A stretch of 35,651 bases of DNA from Pseudomonadota bacterium (GTDB lineage: Bacteria; Pseudomonadota; Gammaproteobacteria; Burkholderiales; Burkholderiaceae_C). The DNA lies in the NCBI GenBank assembly GCA_020161065.1, contig JAIUPH010000024.1:1-35651 (forward strand), read 5' to 3'. Under the pieces are notes generated by a model that searched no databases, was not told the origin of the DNA, and worked only from the letters and a program-made list of their open reading frames with translations. Both the position numbers and the translations under genes were made by a program. Of the stretch, positions 1 through 7,418 are shown one piece after another (within the stretch, counting starts at the first letter, position 1; every line of letters starts with the position of its first letter).

Positions 1-107
1 GGCGCAACTCAATCAGCGCCAGCGCCCTGAGCGGCAAGACGTAATTGCAGGGCCGCCGGAAAGACGCAAACCCATTACATCGACGGGCTTGTCCAACAAA
101 CGGATCA

Positions 108-127
108 GATCGCGGCTGCGCGCGATC
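108..127 (+). terminator. Possible stem-loop terminator at left edge
   Basis: GATCGCG (108-114) and CGCGATC (121-127) form a perfect 7-bp stem with a 6-nt loop. On the + strand it is followed by a T-rich stretch (about 128-145), as in a weak intrinsic terminator for something left of the window. It also lies about 20 nt past the stop of the minus-strand gene at 149-844, but has no T-run in that direction. An open frame runs from the left edge to a TAA at 134-136 (44 codons) but I do not recognise it. Confidence 0.25.
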
Positions 128-148
128 TATCCTTAATCGTTTTAGGCC

Positions 149-844
149 TCACTTCGGCACGATGGCTAGAGCCATGTTCTTGTACAACTCCGCATAGGCC
201 GCGAAGTGGTTGTGATTGCCTTGCTTGAAGGCATGTGGGAACAGCTGGGTTACTGGAGCCAGCAATAGGTTGCCTGGCATATAGCCTTTGGTCAGCTTGC
301 CGTTTGGCGGCTGCAGGAATGCTAGTGCTGTGGCCTTAAAGTCCGCGCGGCACTTCTCCGAACTGTGCGCAACACGATTTCGAATGGATGTTGCATGCTC
401 TAGGAGGACTGTTTGGGCGTGCGGCACAGAAAACTGATGCTGCCTAAAGAAATAGTCAGCGTTGTTCTTCACCCACTTTGTATCGGTGACCTTCAAGTAG
501 TGCTTGAGGGGGTCGTAGTTGGAGTTGCCGGACAGTAAGGCGTAGGCGTGCGCAATGTTGTTTGCCTGACCGAACTTTGGCGTGGGCGCGTATCCATTCT
601 TGGCCTTTGCGCCAGCAACATATCGGACCAGGGCTCGCTCCAAGAACTCTTCCCACGACGCGACCATTGCCATGAATGCAAGCTCAACCACCTGCAACTG
701 GTGTTTCGGGTGGATGCCGGCCGGGGCATTTGGGTTGACCTGTACCGGAAGCGCTCGAATTGCGGCCACTAGCGAGCTGGCCTTGTCGATCTCGTAGTAC
801 AGCTCATCGCGTGTGGGATCAACCTCAGGTGGCCTTCCTGGCAT
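149..844 (-). CDS. HEPN-like (RiboL-PSP/MAE_28990 type) hypothetical protein
   Basis: 231 aa. The helical protein has an RNRVAH motif at residues 155-160, which fits the Rx4-6H signature of HEPN nuclease domains. An acidic WEEFLE stretch near 64-69 could be the partner helix of the fold. HEPN proteins of this type are often RNases in defence or toxin-antitoxin systems, but no partner antitoxin is visible next to it. The ATG at 844 is preceded by GGAGA six bases upstream, so the start is well supported. Codon use is clearly less GC-biased than in the metabolic genes further right, and an IS91-type transposase lies 370 bp away, suggesting acquisition by transfer. The HEPN assignment rests on the short motif and helix pattern only; nuclease function is inference. 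Confidence 0.6.
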   Translation of the reverse strand: MPGRPPEVDPTRDELYYEIDKASSLVAAIRALPVQVNPNAPAGIHPKHQLQVVELAFMAMVASWEEFLERALVRYVAGAKAKNGYAPTPKFGQANNIAHAYALLSGNSNYDPLKHYLKVTDTKWVKNNADYFFRQHQFSVPHAQTVLLEHATSIRNRVAHSSEKCRADFKATALAFLQPPNGKLTKGYMPGNLLLAPVTQLFPHAFKQGNHNHFAAYAELYKNMALAIVPK

Positions 845-1214
845 CGAGAGTCTCCAATCGGTAGTGTGTGAAACGAATAGCGTTTATCAGCCGCGTCTCC
901 GAGTTTGCCCGGGGCGCGGTGTGGGTCGCGGCGGATAAACCTCGTTGGACTTGGCCGCCGCGCCGACGGTTGAAGGGGAATGTAAGGTCAGCGGCCTGAT
1001 CGGGCAATTGCGCGGGGGTGGCAGGCGATCGATGGAAGTGGCGGCTGACGCCGGATGGTGTGGCTTTTGCTTCGCTGAGCGGCTGCGTTGCGGTGATCGC
1101 CGGCTGCGGCTTGCAGTGGCCAAGGTGGCGCGCGGTGCCGCACGCGCAGAGGTGCCCAGCGACGGCACGATCCGCCGCGATGTCCGTCTGCGGTGGTGGC
1201 AATGCGCAAGGGCG
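845..1214. other. Intergenic stretch, no gene seen
   Basis: This 370-bp gap lies between the HEPN-like gene and the 3' end of the IS91-type transposase. The open frames crossing it have no recognisable protein similarity and run antisense into the transposase. It should contain the 3' end (oriIS side) of the IS91-type element if that end is intact, but I cannot define a terminus with confidence. Confidence 0.5.
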
Positions 1215-2432
1215 TCATGGTGGCCCCCTTGGTGCGTGGGCGCACGCCGTTGCGCTGGCCGCGCGCGCAGGCGCCTGGCACGCCACGGCCTGCCAGCGGC
1301 CGTGGCCGCAGTGCGTGCATGTCTGGATGTCGATGGTGGCCACGCGGCGCATGAACTGCGCCACGTCCTCGGCCACGGCGGGGTTGGCTGCAGGCATGCC
1401 CAGCAGCGCTCGCGCGCAGGCCAATCGCTCGGTCTTGGCTGCGGGGGCCAACAGCCCGTAGTGGCGGATGCGCTTGAAGCCGCGCGGCACCACGTGTTGC
1501 ATGAGCCGCTCGATGAACTGGACGCCTGGCAGTTGGGTGATGCGGCTGCGCGGGGCGTCGGCGGTCGCGTCTGATGACGGGTGCTTGCGGTTCACCCGCG
1601 TCCTGAACCAGACCTGATCGCCATGGATGCCCAACAGCCGCTCGTTGCCGATGGCGGTGCGGTGGGTATAGCGGCTCAGGTAGTCGAGCACCGCCGCGGG
1701 GCCTGCCAGCGGCGTCTTGGCATAGACCACCCAGGGCTTGGCGCGCAGTTCCTGCAAGGGCAGCGCAATCGGCGGCGCAATCGGCGGCGCAGATGGATCG
1801 GCGCGCAGGCGCTGGCTGTCCTGCGCCTGGATCAGCACGTCGACGAATCGCGCGCGCCAGACCTGCGACAGAGCGCGCACCGGGAACAGGAAGGTGGGGC
1901 TGCGCCGCGGCGCCTGCCATTGCGGCTGGCCCTGCGCATCGGTGCTCAGCGCGCCGCAGGCCATCAGCACATGCACATGCAGATGGCGGCTCAGGTCCTG
2001 CGCCCAGGTGTGCAGCACCAGCGTGAACGCGCCTGTGCCGCCCAGCCACCTGGGATCGGCCGCAAACGTCGTCAAGGTGTCGGCCACGGTGTCCAGCAGC
2101 GTGTCGTACACCCAGCGCGGCCGCACGGCGGCCAGGCGGTTCAGCTCATGCGGCAGCGTGAACACCAAGTGGCAGTACGGCACGTTGAGCAGTTCGGCCC
2201 CGCGTGCGCGGCGCCAGGCCTCGCGTTGGCGCGTCTGGCACTGCGGGCAGTGGCGGTTGCGGCAGGCATGCCAGCGCCATTGCTCGGTCTGGCAACCGTC
2301 GCAGCGCAGCAGTTTGCCGCCCAGCGCCGGCGTGCGGCAAGTGCGGGCGAAGCCCGGCGCAGCGAACACTTGACGCCGACGGGGCGGCCCACATGCTTGT
2401 GGCCGTCGAATGCCGCCGGCACACCGGCGCAT
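1215..2432 (-). CDS. IS91-family Y2 (HUH) transposase, N-terminus probably replaced
   Basis: 405 aa. A Cys-rich N-terminal zinc module is present (C44, C47, C57, C62, C65 in a CDGC...CRNRHCPQC pattern). It is followed by the HUH motif HLHVH (His152/His154) and the Y2 motif YLSRY (Tyr251/Tyr255), all diagnostic of IS91-type rolling-circle transposases. The C-terminal part carries PRGFKRIRHYGLL and a CTHCGHG knuckle typical of the family. The family normally has about 35-40 residues of recognisable sequence before CRTPALGG; here the first 30 residues are low-complexity Arg/Pro/Gly sequence overlapping a different transposase fragment. The 5' end is therefore probably rearranged, although all catalytic residues remain. 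The ATG at 2432 is the first in frame and has no clear ribosome site. Confidence 0.85.
   Translation of the reverse strand: MRRCAGGIRRPQACGPPRRRQVFAAPGFARTCRTPALGGKLLRCDGCQTEQWRWHACRNRHCPQCQTRQREAWRRARGAELLNVPYCHLVFTLPHELNRLAAVRPRWVYDTLLDTVADTLTTFAADPRWLGGTGAFTLVLHTWAQDLSRHLHVHVLMACGALSTDAQGQPQWQAPRRSPTFLFPVRALSQVWRARFVDVLIQAQDSQRLRADPSAPPIAPPIALPLQELRAKPWVVYAKTPLAGPAAVLDYLSRYTHRTAIGNERLLGIHGDQVWFRTRVNRKHPSSDATADAPRSRITQLPGVQFIERLMQHVVPRGFKRIRHYGLLAPAAKTERLACARALLGMPAANPAVAEDVAQFMRRVATIDIQTCTHCGHGRWQAVACQAPARAASATACAHAPRGPP
1759..1794 (+). repeat. Three 12-bp tandem units inside the transposase
   Basis: Three near-identical 12-bp units (GGCRGCGCAATC type; 1759-1770, 1771-1782 and a diverged 1783-1794) add a PPIA/PPIAL repeat to the transposase around residues 216-224. 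The period is a multiple of three, so the frame is kept. This is probably simple slippage expansion. Confidence 0.6.
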
Positions 2433-2449
2433 TCGACGTGGAAAGCCTG

Positions 2450-2581
2450 CGGCGGGTCCTCAGCACGCCGTGCGTTCCAGCGCACGTGCATGCGCCCGCC
2501 CAGCGTGTCCACCACCTGCGGCGCGCTGCCCGCCGCCTCGGCCGCCAGGGCCACCTCGCGCTTGCGCTTGCTCTCACCCAT
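2450..2581 (-). pseudogene. N-terminal fragment resembling a DDE-type transposase
   Basis: A minus-strand frame opens with ATG at 2581 and begins MGESKRKRE; at residues 23-35 it has VVDTLGGRMHVRW. From memory this resembles the start of IS4/IS1380-like transposases common in Burkholderiales. After about 40 residues the similarity disappears and the frame runs out of phase over the IS91-type transposase. It reads as a 5' transposase stub joined to the 5' end of the IS91-type gene. The family assignment is by recollection of the opening motif and is tentative. Confidence 0.35.
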
Positions 2582-2725
2582 CGGGTGAGTGTGCCAAGAC
2601 CGAGCAAGGCCGCGCCAGTGCTCGCTCAGCGCTCGATCACGGGCAGGGAACTGCCGGATCCAGGATCACTGGCTTGCGCCTGGGTGCCAAGCAATCCTTC
2701 AAGTCGCCGCTAGACTTTGCCGCGT

Positions 2726-5434
2726 ATGGAGGCGCGAACCATTTCGCCGTCGCCGCTGCGTTTCGGGCGCTTCGAGTTGCGGCCGGCGGAGCGTGTGCTG
2801 CTGGACGGCGGCCTGCCGGTGCCGCTGGGCGGGCGTGCCTTCGACGTGCTGGTGGTGCTGGCCGCGCATGCCGGCCGCCTGGTGCCCAAGAGCCAACTGC
2901 TCGACGAAGCCTGGCCCGGCCTCGTGGTGGAGGAAGGCAATGTCGCGGCGCAGATCATGGCGCTGCGCAAGGCCCTGGGCGGCGACGCGATCGCGACGAT
3001 CGCCGGGCATGGCTATCGCTTCACCCTCGCCGCCGAACCGCTTGCGCCGGCCGAGCCGGCGCGCCCCGCCGCAGCGCCGGCGCCGCACAACCTGCCTGCC
3101 GCGACGACCTCCTTCGTCGGGCGCGCGGCCGAGTTGGCCCAGATCGCCGGGCTGCTGCAGGACCACCGCCTGGTCTCGCTGCTCGGCCCGGGCGGCATCG
3201 GCAAGACGCGGCTGGCGCTGCAGGCGGCGACGGGCCAGCTCGGTCAGGCCGGGGCCTTCGTCGACGGCGTTTGGTGGATCGAGCTCGCGCCGCTGTTCGA
3301 GGCCTCGCTGGTGGCGGCGCAGGCCGCGTCGCTGTGGGGCCTGCGTGCCGGTGACGGCGCGTCGATCGAGGCGGTGCTGCTGCGCCACCTGGCGCCGCGC
3401 CGCCTGCTGCTCGTGCTGGACAACTGCGAGCACCTGCGCGAGGGCACCGCCGCGCTGGTGCGCCGCGTGCTGCGCCAAGCGCCCGGCGTGACGGTGCTGG
3501 CGACCTCGCGCGAGTCGCTCGGCGTGGCCGGCGAGGTGGAGCTTCGCGTCGGCACGCTGGCGCTGCCGGCCGAGGGCTGCGCCGACACCGACAGCGACGC
3601 GGTGCGCCTGTTCGTGGAGCGGCTGCAGGCGGTCCGCCCGGGCGCCGCGCTGTCGGGCGACGAACTGCTGGGCGTGCTGCGCGCCTGCCGGCGCCTGCAG
3701 GGCATGCCGCTGGGCCTGGAGCTGGCCGCCGCGCGGCTGCGCACGCTGACGCCGCAACAGCTCGCGGACCGGCTGGACGAATCGTTTCGCGTGCTCGGCA
3801 CGGCGGCCAAGGACGCGCCACTGCACCAGCGCAGCCTGGACGCCGCGCTGGACTGGTCGCACGCGCTGCTCGCGCCCGACGAGCAGGCGCTGCTGCGCCG
3901 CTTGTCCGTCTTCGCGGGCGGCTTCGATCTCGAGGCCGCCGAGGCGGTGGGCGCCGTCGACCCGGAGGCCCGCGCGGTGCCGCTCGAGGCGGTGGTCGGC
4001 CTGCTCGACGCCCTGGTGGACAAGTCCCTCGTGCTGCCGCTGGCCGGCGCCGCCGGGCATGCCCGCTTCCACCTGCTGGAGCCCACGCGCCAGTACGCGC
4101 TGCAACGCCTGCGCGCCGCGGGCGAGGAGCGCGCGGTGGCCGCCGCGCATGCGCGGCACTTCGCCGCCTTCGTCGCCGCCGCCGCGCCGGGGCTGCGCGG
4201 GCCGGCGCAGGTGCAGGCGCGCCAGCGCATCGAGCGCGAACTCGGCAATGTGCGCGTGGCGCTGCGCGCGCTGCTGGCCCACGGCGAGCACGAGCGCCAG
4301 CTGCGCCTGGCCTTCGACCTGTTCGGCTTCTGGTGCCATGCCGCGCTGCACGTGGAGGGCTTGGGCGTGCTGCTGGAGGGCCTGCGCGAGGCGGGCGAGG
4401 ATGCGCCCGCCGCGGTGCGCGCACGGGCCTGGTTCGTGGCCGCCGAGCTGGCCGCGCAGTTGAGCGACCCACGCTCGGTCGAGCATGCGCGCGCGGGCCT
4501 GCGGGTCGCCTCGGCCGCCGGCCTGCCGGCCGAGGCCGCGCGCCTGCGCCTCGAACTCGCGGCGTCGCTGCACCGCACCAGTACGGACTTCGAGGCCTTC
4601 CGCCGCGAGCTCGACGCGGCCGAACGTGCGCTCGCCGAGCACCCCGGCCCGCCGTGGTGGGAGCCGGCCTGGGACGCCGCCTACCTGCACCTGCTGCTCG
4701 TGAGCTCGGAGTGGAGCGCGCACCCGCAGTACGAAAGCCATCAGCGCGCGGCACTGCAGGGCTTTCAGCGTGCGGGCGACGTGGCGATGGCGGCACTCGC
4801 GCTCGCCTACAGCGCGATGCTGGCGGGCCGCGTCGAGGCCGCCACCATCGTGGCCAACCTGGAGCAGACGCTGGCCATGCTCGCGGCCTCGCCGTCGCCG
4901 CACATCGAGGGCCACTGCGAGCTCATCCTCGGCCGCGTGCTCGCCGCCCGTGGCGACGGCGAGCCCGCCGGCCGCTACCTCGCCAGCGCGATGCGCAAGC
5001 TCATCGGCCTGGGCGACGTGAACTGCTGGTCCAACGCCTGCCGCACGCTGGCGGCCATCCAGCTCAAGCGCGGCGATGCGGCGACGGCCTGCGAGCACGT
5101 GGAGGCCGCGCTGCGCGCGCTGCCGCAGGTGCTGTCGCCGACGGCGGCGGCGGCGCAGTCGCTGGACCTGGCGGCCGAGGCCCTGCTGGCGCAGGGGCGC
5201 CTCGACGAAGCCGCGTTTGCGCTCGGGCTGGACGCACGCCGCATCGACTTCGGCGCCCGCGCCGAGCAACCGCCCGTCGCCTGCGAGCCCGCCCCGCGGC
5301 AGCGCCGGCTGCGCGTGCGGCAGGCGCTGGAGCAGCGGCTGGGCGCAGACGGCGTGCAGCGGCGCGTGGACGAGGCGGCGGCGCAACCGGCCGACACGGC
5401 GCTCGAGCGCGTCATCGGCTGGCTGCGCGGCTGA
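2726..5434 (+). CDS. Winged-helix / NB-ARC ATPase transcriptional regulator
   Basis: 902 aa from the ATG at 2726; a TTG three codons upstream (2717) is also possible. Residues about 11-101 form an OmpR/PhoB-type winged helix (FGRFELRPAERVL ... GHGYRFTL). A STAND/NB-ARC ATPase follows, with Walker A GPGGIGKT at 154-161, Walker B LLLVLDN at 227-233 and the TSRESLG sensor segment. The second half is long and Ala/Leu/Arg-rich with helical repeats, as expected for a TPR-like sensor region. The order matches predicted ATPase regulators of the COG3903 type, which use an inducer-binding helical domain to control ATP-dependent oligomerisation. There is no receiver domain. Its 3' end converges on the CMD-family gene (12-bp gap), so its target is not obvious from context; the neighbouring CMD/hydrolase pair is a guess. 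Confidence 0.85.
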   Translation: MEARTISPSPLRFGRFELRPAERVLLDGGLPVPLGGRAFDVLVVLAAHAGRLVPKSQLLDEAWPGLVVEEGNVAAQIMALRKALGGDAIATIAGHGYRFTLAAEPLAPAEPARPAAAPAPHNLPAATTSFVGRAAELAQIAGLLQDHRLVSLLGPGGIGKTRLALQAATGQLGQAGAFVDGVWWIELAPLFEASLVAAQAASLWGLRAGDGASIEAVLLRHLAPRRLLLVLDNCEHLREGTAALVRRVLRQAPGVTVLATSRESLGVAGEVELRVGTLALPAEGCADTDSDAVRLFVERLQAVRPGAALSGDELLGVLRACRRLQGMPLGLELAAARLRTLTPQQLADRLDESFRVLGTAAKDAPLHQRSLDAALDWSHALLAPDEQALLRRLSVFAGGFDLEAAEAVGAVDPEARAVPLEAVVGLLDALVDKSLVLPLAGAAGHARFHLLEPTRQYALQRLRAAGEERAVAAAHARHFAAFVAAAAPGLRGPAQVQARQRIERELGNVRVALRALLAHGEHERQLRLAFDLFGFWCHAALHVEGLGVLLEGLREAGEDAPAAVRARAWFVAAELAAQLSDPRSVEHARAGLRVASAAGLPAEAARLRLELAASLHRTSTDFEAFRRELDAAERALAEHPGPPWWEPAWDAAYLHLLLVSSEWSAHPQYESHQRAALQGFQRAGDVAMAALALAYSAMLAGRVEAATIVANLEQTLAMLAASPSPHIEGHCELILGRVLAARGDGEPAGRYLASAMRKLIGLGDVNCWSNACRTLAAIQLKRGDAATACEHVEAALRALPQVLSPTAAAAQSLDLAAEALLAQGRLDEAAFALGLDARRIDFGARAEQPPVACEPAPRQRRLRVRQALEQRLGADGVQRRVDEAAAQPADTALERVIGWLRG

Positions 5435-5446
5435 AGCGCGGCCGGG

Positions 5447-5908
5447 TCACTTCTCCCCGCCGAAGTCGCGCTTGAACTTCTTCAGGTCGACCTGCTGGCC
5501 GTAGAAGATGGCGCTCCACTGGCGCGTCATCCCCGCCACCGTGATGGCTTCGCTGATCTCCTGGTCGCTGGCCCCGGCGCGGCGGGCGTCCGCCGTGTCC
5601 ATCGCCACGCAGTATTCGCAAGGGATCTGCGCGGCAACGGCCAGCGAGATCAGCGAACGGTACTTGGGCGGCAGCTGGGTGTTCGGGCCGTACAGGCCCT
5701 TGTAGGCCGACCAGATGCCGGGCAGCGCCGCCGGTGGCAGCTTGGCCATGAAGTCGGGCACCATGCCCAGCGTGGCCCGGATGTCCTGCAGGGTCGCGTC
5801 GTAGGTCTGCGCGTGGGCCGGCAACACGGCCAGCGGGGCCGCGGCCATGACGGCGATGGTGGCGGCGCGGCGCAGGATGCGGTGCAGGCGAGTGGCTTGG
5901 CGGTTCAT
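5447..5908 (-). CDS. Exported carboxymuconolactone decarboxylase/AhpD-like protein
   Basis: 153 aa. Residues 1-33 form a signal peptide (basic start, Ala/Val-rich core, AHA cleavage site), so the protein is probably periplasmic. The rest is a CMD/AhpD-like helical domain with CEYC at 97-100, the redox-active CxxC of AhpD-type peroxidase adaptors. The His that normally follows four residues after the second Cys is Asp104 here, so the AhpD proton relay is altered. ATG at 5908 has AAGGA six bases upstream. It lies 39 bp downstream of the hydrolase-like gene at 5948-6610 on the same strand and may be co-transcribed with it. Substrate unknown; a peroxidase or redox role is inferred from the CxxC. 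Confidence 0.8.
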   Translation of the reverse strand: MNRQATRLHRILRRAATIAVMAAAPLAVLPAHAQTYDATLQDIRATLGMVPDFMAKLPPAALPGIWSAYKGLYGPNTQLPPKYRSLISLAVAAQIPCEYCVAMDTADARRAGASDQEISEAITVAGMTRQWSAIFYGQQVDLKKFKRDFGGEK

Positions 5909-5947
5909 GAGGTTTCCTTTCGGTGCTCAGGGGACGGATAGCCGGGC

Positions 5948-6610
5948 TCAGGCCGCGGCGGCGGAAAAAGCGTCGGCCGGCGCCAGCGCGCCGGTGAAGA
6001 AGTCGCGCACGCGGCGCACGTAGCCGTCGGGATCGCTGCGGTAGGACGAGAGGTGGCCGGTGCTCGGCGTCGTCCACAGCGACGCCCCGAACGCGCGCGC
6101 CAGCCGGTGCGCGTGCTCGCAGGGCACGACGCGGTCGCCTTCGCTGTGGATCAGCAGCACCGGCCGCGCGGCCAGCGTGGCCGCCAGGTCCAGCGGGCGA
6201 AAACGCCGCAGGTTCACGCCGGTGAGCCACTGCGCCACCAGCGCCGAGGCCGGGAACAGCGCCGCCGGCAGATGCGTCAGGCGGCGGTAGTTGCGCTGCA
6301 GGACCTCGCCCAGGTCGGCGAACGCGCTGTCGGCAAGCGCGGCGCTGGGCGCCCCGAGCGCGTTGCCGCGGCAGGCGTCCTTGCCGTGCACGATGACGAT
6401 GGCCGGTGCGCCGGGCCGGGCGCCCAGATAGCTGCCCTCGATGCGCGTGAGGCCGTCGCGTGACGGGAAGCCGACCGCCCGCGCATCCGCCTGGCCGTCC
6501 GAGGCCGCCGGCAGGCGCTGGCGGCGCGGCCGGGTGAAACGCGATCCGACCAGGGTGCTGCACGCCGCGTAGGCGGTCAGGCCGAGGCCAAGAACGTCGG
6601 GAATGAACAT
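5948..6610 (-). pseudogene. Alpha/beta hydrolase with in-frame loss of the nucleophile segment
   Basis: 220 aa. The N-terminus (MFIPDVLGLGLTAYAACS) resembles a membrane anchor. Residues 70-82 (AIVIVHGKDACRG) are the beta-strand and oxyanion HG motif of an alpha/beta hydrolase. In complete homologues about 90-100 residues follow, including the GxSxG elbow, before a DSAFADL motif. Here DSAFADL (94-100) comes only 12 residues after the HG motif, and no GxSxG is present. The acid (EGDRVVP, Asp159) and base (TGHLSSY, His186) remain. The frame is intact and the ATG at 6610 has AAGGAG seven bases upstream, so it may still be expressed, but it should be catalytically dead. Family homologues are usually about 300 aa. 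Confidence 0.7.
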
Positions 6611-6688
6611 CGTGCGGCTCCTTCCTGTTCTGCCAGCGGATGGGCTGGCTGAGCCGCACTGTCGGCCTGCGGGCGCGCCCCGTCATGA

Positions 6689-7204
6689 AGGCGCGATGAA
6701 ACGTGCATCAAGCGTCTCGCATGGCGCTTCATCGACGGGCTGTCGCCCGCCAGCCGGCACCGGCGCTTCCATGCGGGTGTCGCGCGCTGCTCAGCCGCAT
6801 GGGCCGAGCAGCTCGTCGCGAGCGACGGCGTGCGCCGCTTCGTGGTCGTCGCCGAGGAGGCCGCCTCCTGCGCCCTGCTCGGCGAGGCGCGCTGGGTGCG
6901 CGACCGGGCAGACCCCGCGCAGGCCGAGATGGCCATCGCCGTGGCCGATACCTGGCAGGGTCGCGGCGTGGCCGACCAACTGATGGCGCCGCTGCTGTCC
7001 AGCGCCTGCGGCGCCGGCATCTCGCGCCTGGTGGCCAACGTCCGGTACGACAACGAACAGGTGCAGGGCTTCCTGCATCGCCACGACTTCGAGGCCGCCG
7101 CCGCCGAAGGCGACGACGACTTGCGCCTGCTGCGGGCGCTCGGCCCCCAGGGCTGGCCGGCGGGCGCCAGGCGAGCCCGAACTTTGACGGCATCCTCGGC
7201 GTAA
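6689..7204 (+). pseudogene. GNAT acetyltransferase lacking its start
   Basis: After a TGA at 6686-6688, an open frame reads through a GNAT fold without any ATG: FIDGLSPASRHRRF, then FVVVAEE, ARWVRDRADPAQAEMAIAV and the acetyl-CoA loop-like DTWQGRGVADQLM. Next come a conserved NVRYDNEQVQGFLHRHDFE segment and a stop at 7204. The only usable start is GTG at 6830 (124 aa), which would omit the first strand and helix of the fold. Related proteins normally have more sequence before the LSPxSR motif. I read it as 5'-truncated, probably by the rearrangements in this zone. If expressed from a non-standard start it would be a protein N-acetyltransferase-like enzyme of unknown substrate. Confidence 0.6.
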
Positions 7205-7246
7205 GTCCTTGCTCCCGCTGCGAAAGCGGGTTCAGGCAAGCGGGGT

Positions 7247-7345
7247 TTACTGGGAACCGTTCGGGTTCAGCCCGAGCAGCTCGAAGGCCTTGGCCTGGAT
7301 CGGTGTGGGCCGTGCGGTGACGACGATGGCGGCGTTGGGGTTGGC
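7247..7345 (-). pseudogene. C-terminal tail resembling a transposase
   Basis: On the minus strand a frame ends PTPIQAKAFELLGLNPNGSQ with TAA at 7247-7249. The PTPIQ..AFELLG pattern resembles the last residues of IS4/IS1634-type transposases. The upstream frame runs straight into the amidohydrolase gene without further similarity, so only about 30 codons survive. It sits between the broken GNAT frame and the amidohydrolase stop and is consistent with an old insertion that was mostly deleted. Recognition is from memory and is weak. Confidence 0.3.
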
Positions 7346-7418
7346 CGGCGGCGCCGTGCGGTCACCGCTGGATGCGCTGGCCGACCGGGGCCGCTGACCC
7401 GCCAAGGAAGTCCGCCGC

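Noticed and set aside
947-955. GGACTTGGC also found at 35424-35432, considered as element ends
   Set aside because: Only nine bases are shared and flanks differ; a 9-mer repeat is expected by chance in 35 kb of biased composition.
2699-5386. 895-aa open frame antisense to the winged-helix/NB-ARC regulator
   Set aside because: Arg/Gln/Gly/Ala-biased shadow typical of high-GC genes; no domain is visible, while the opposite strand has clear motifs.
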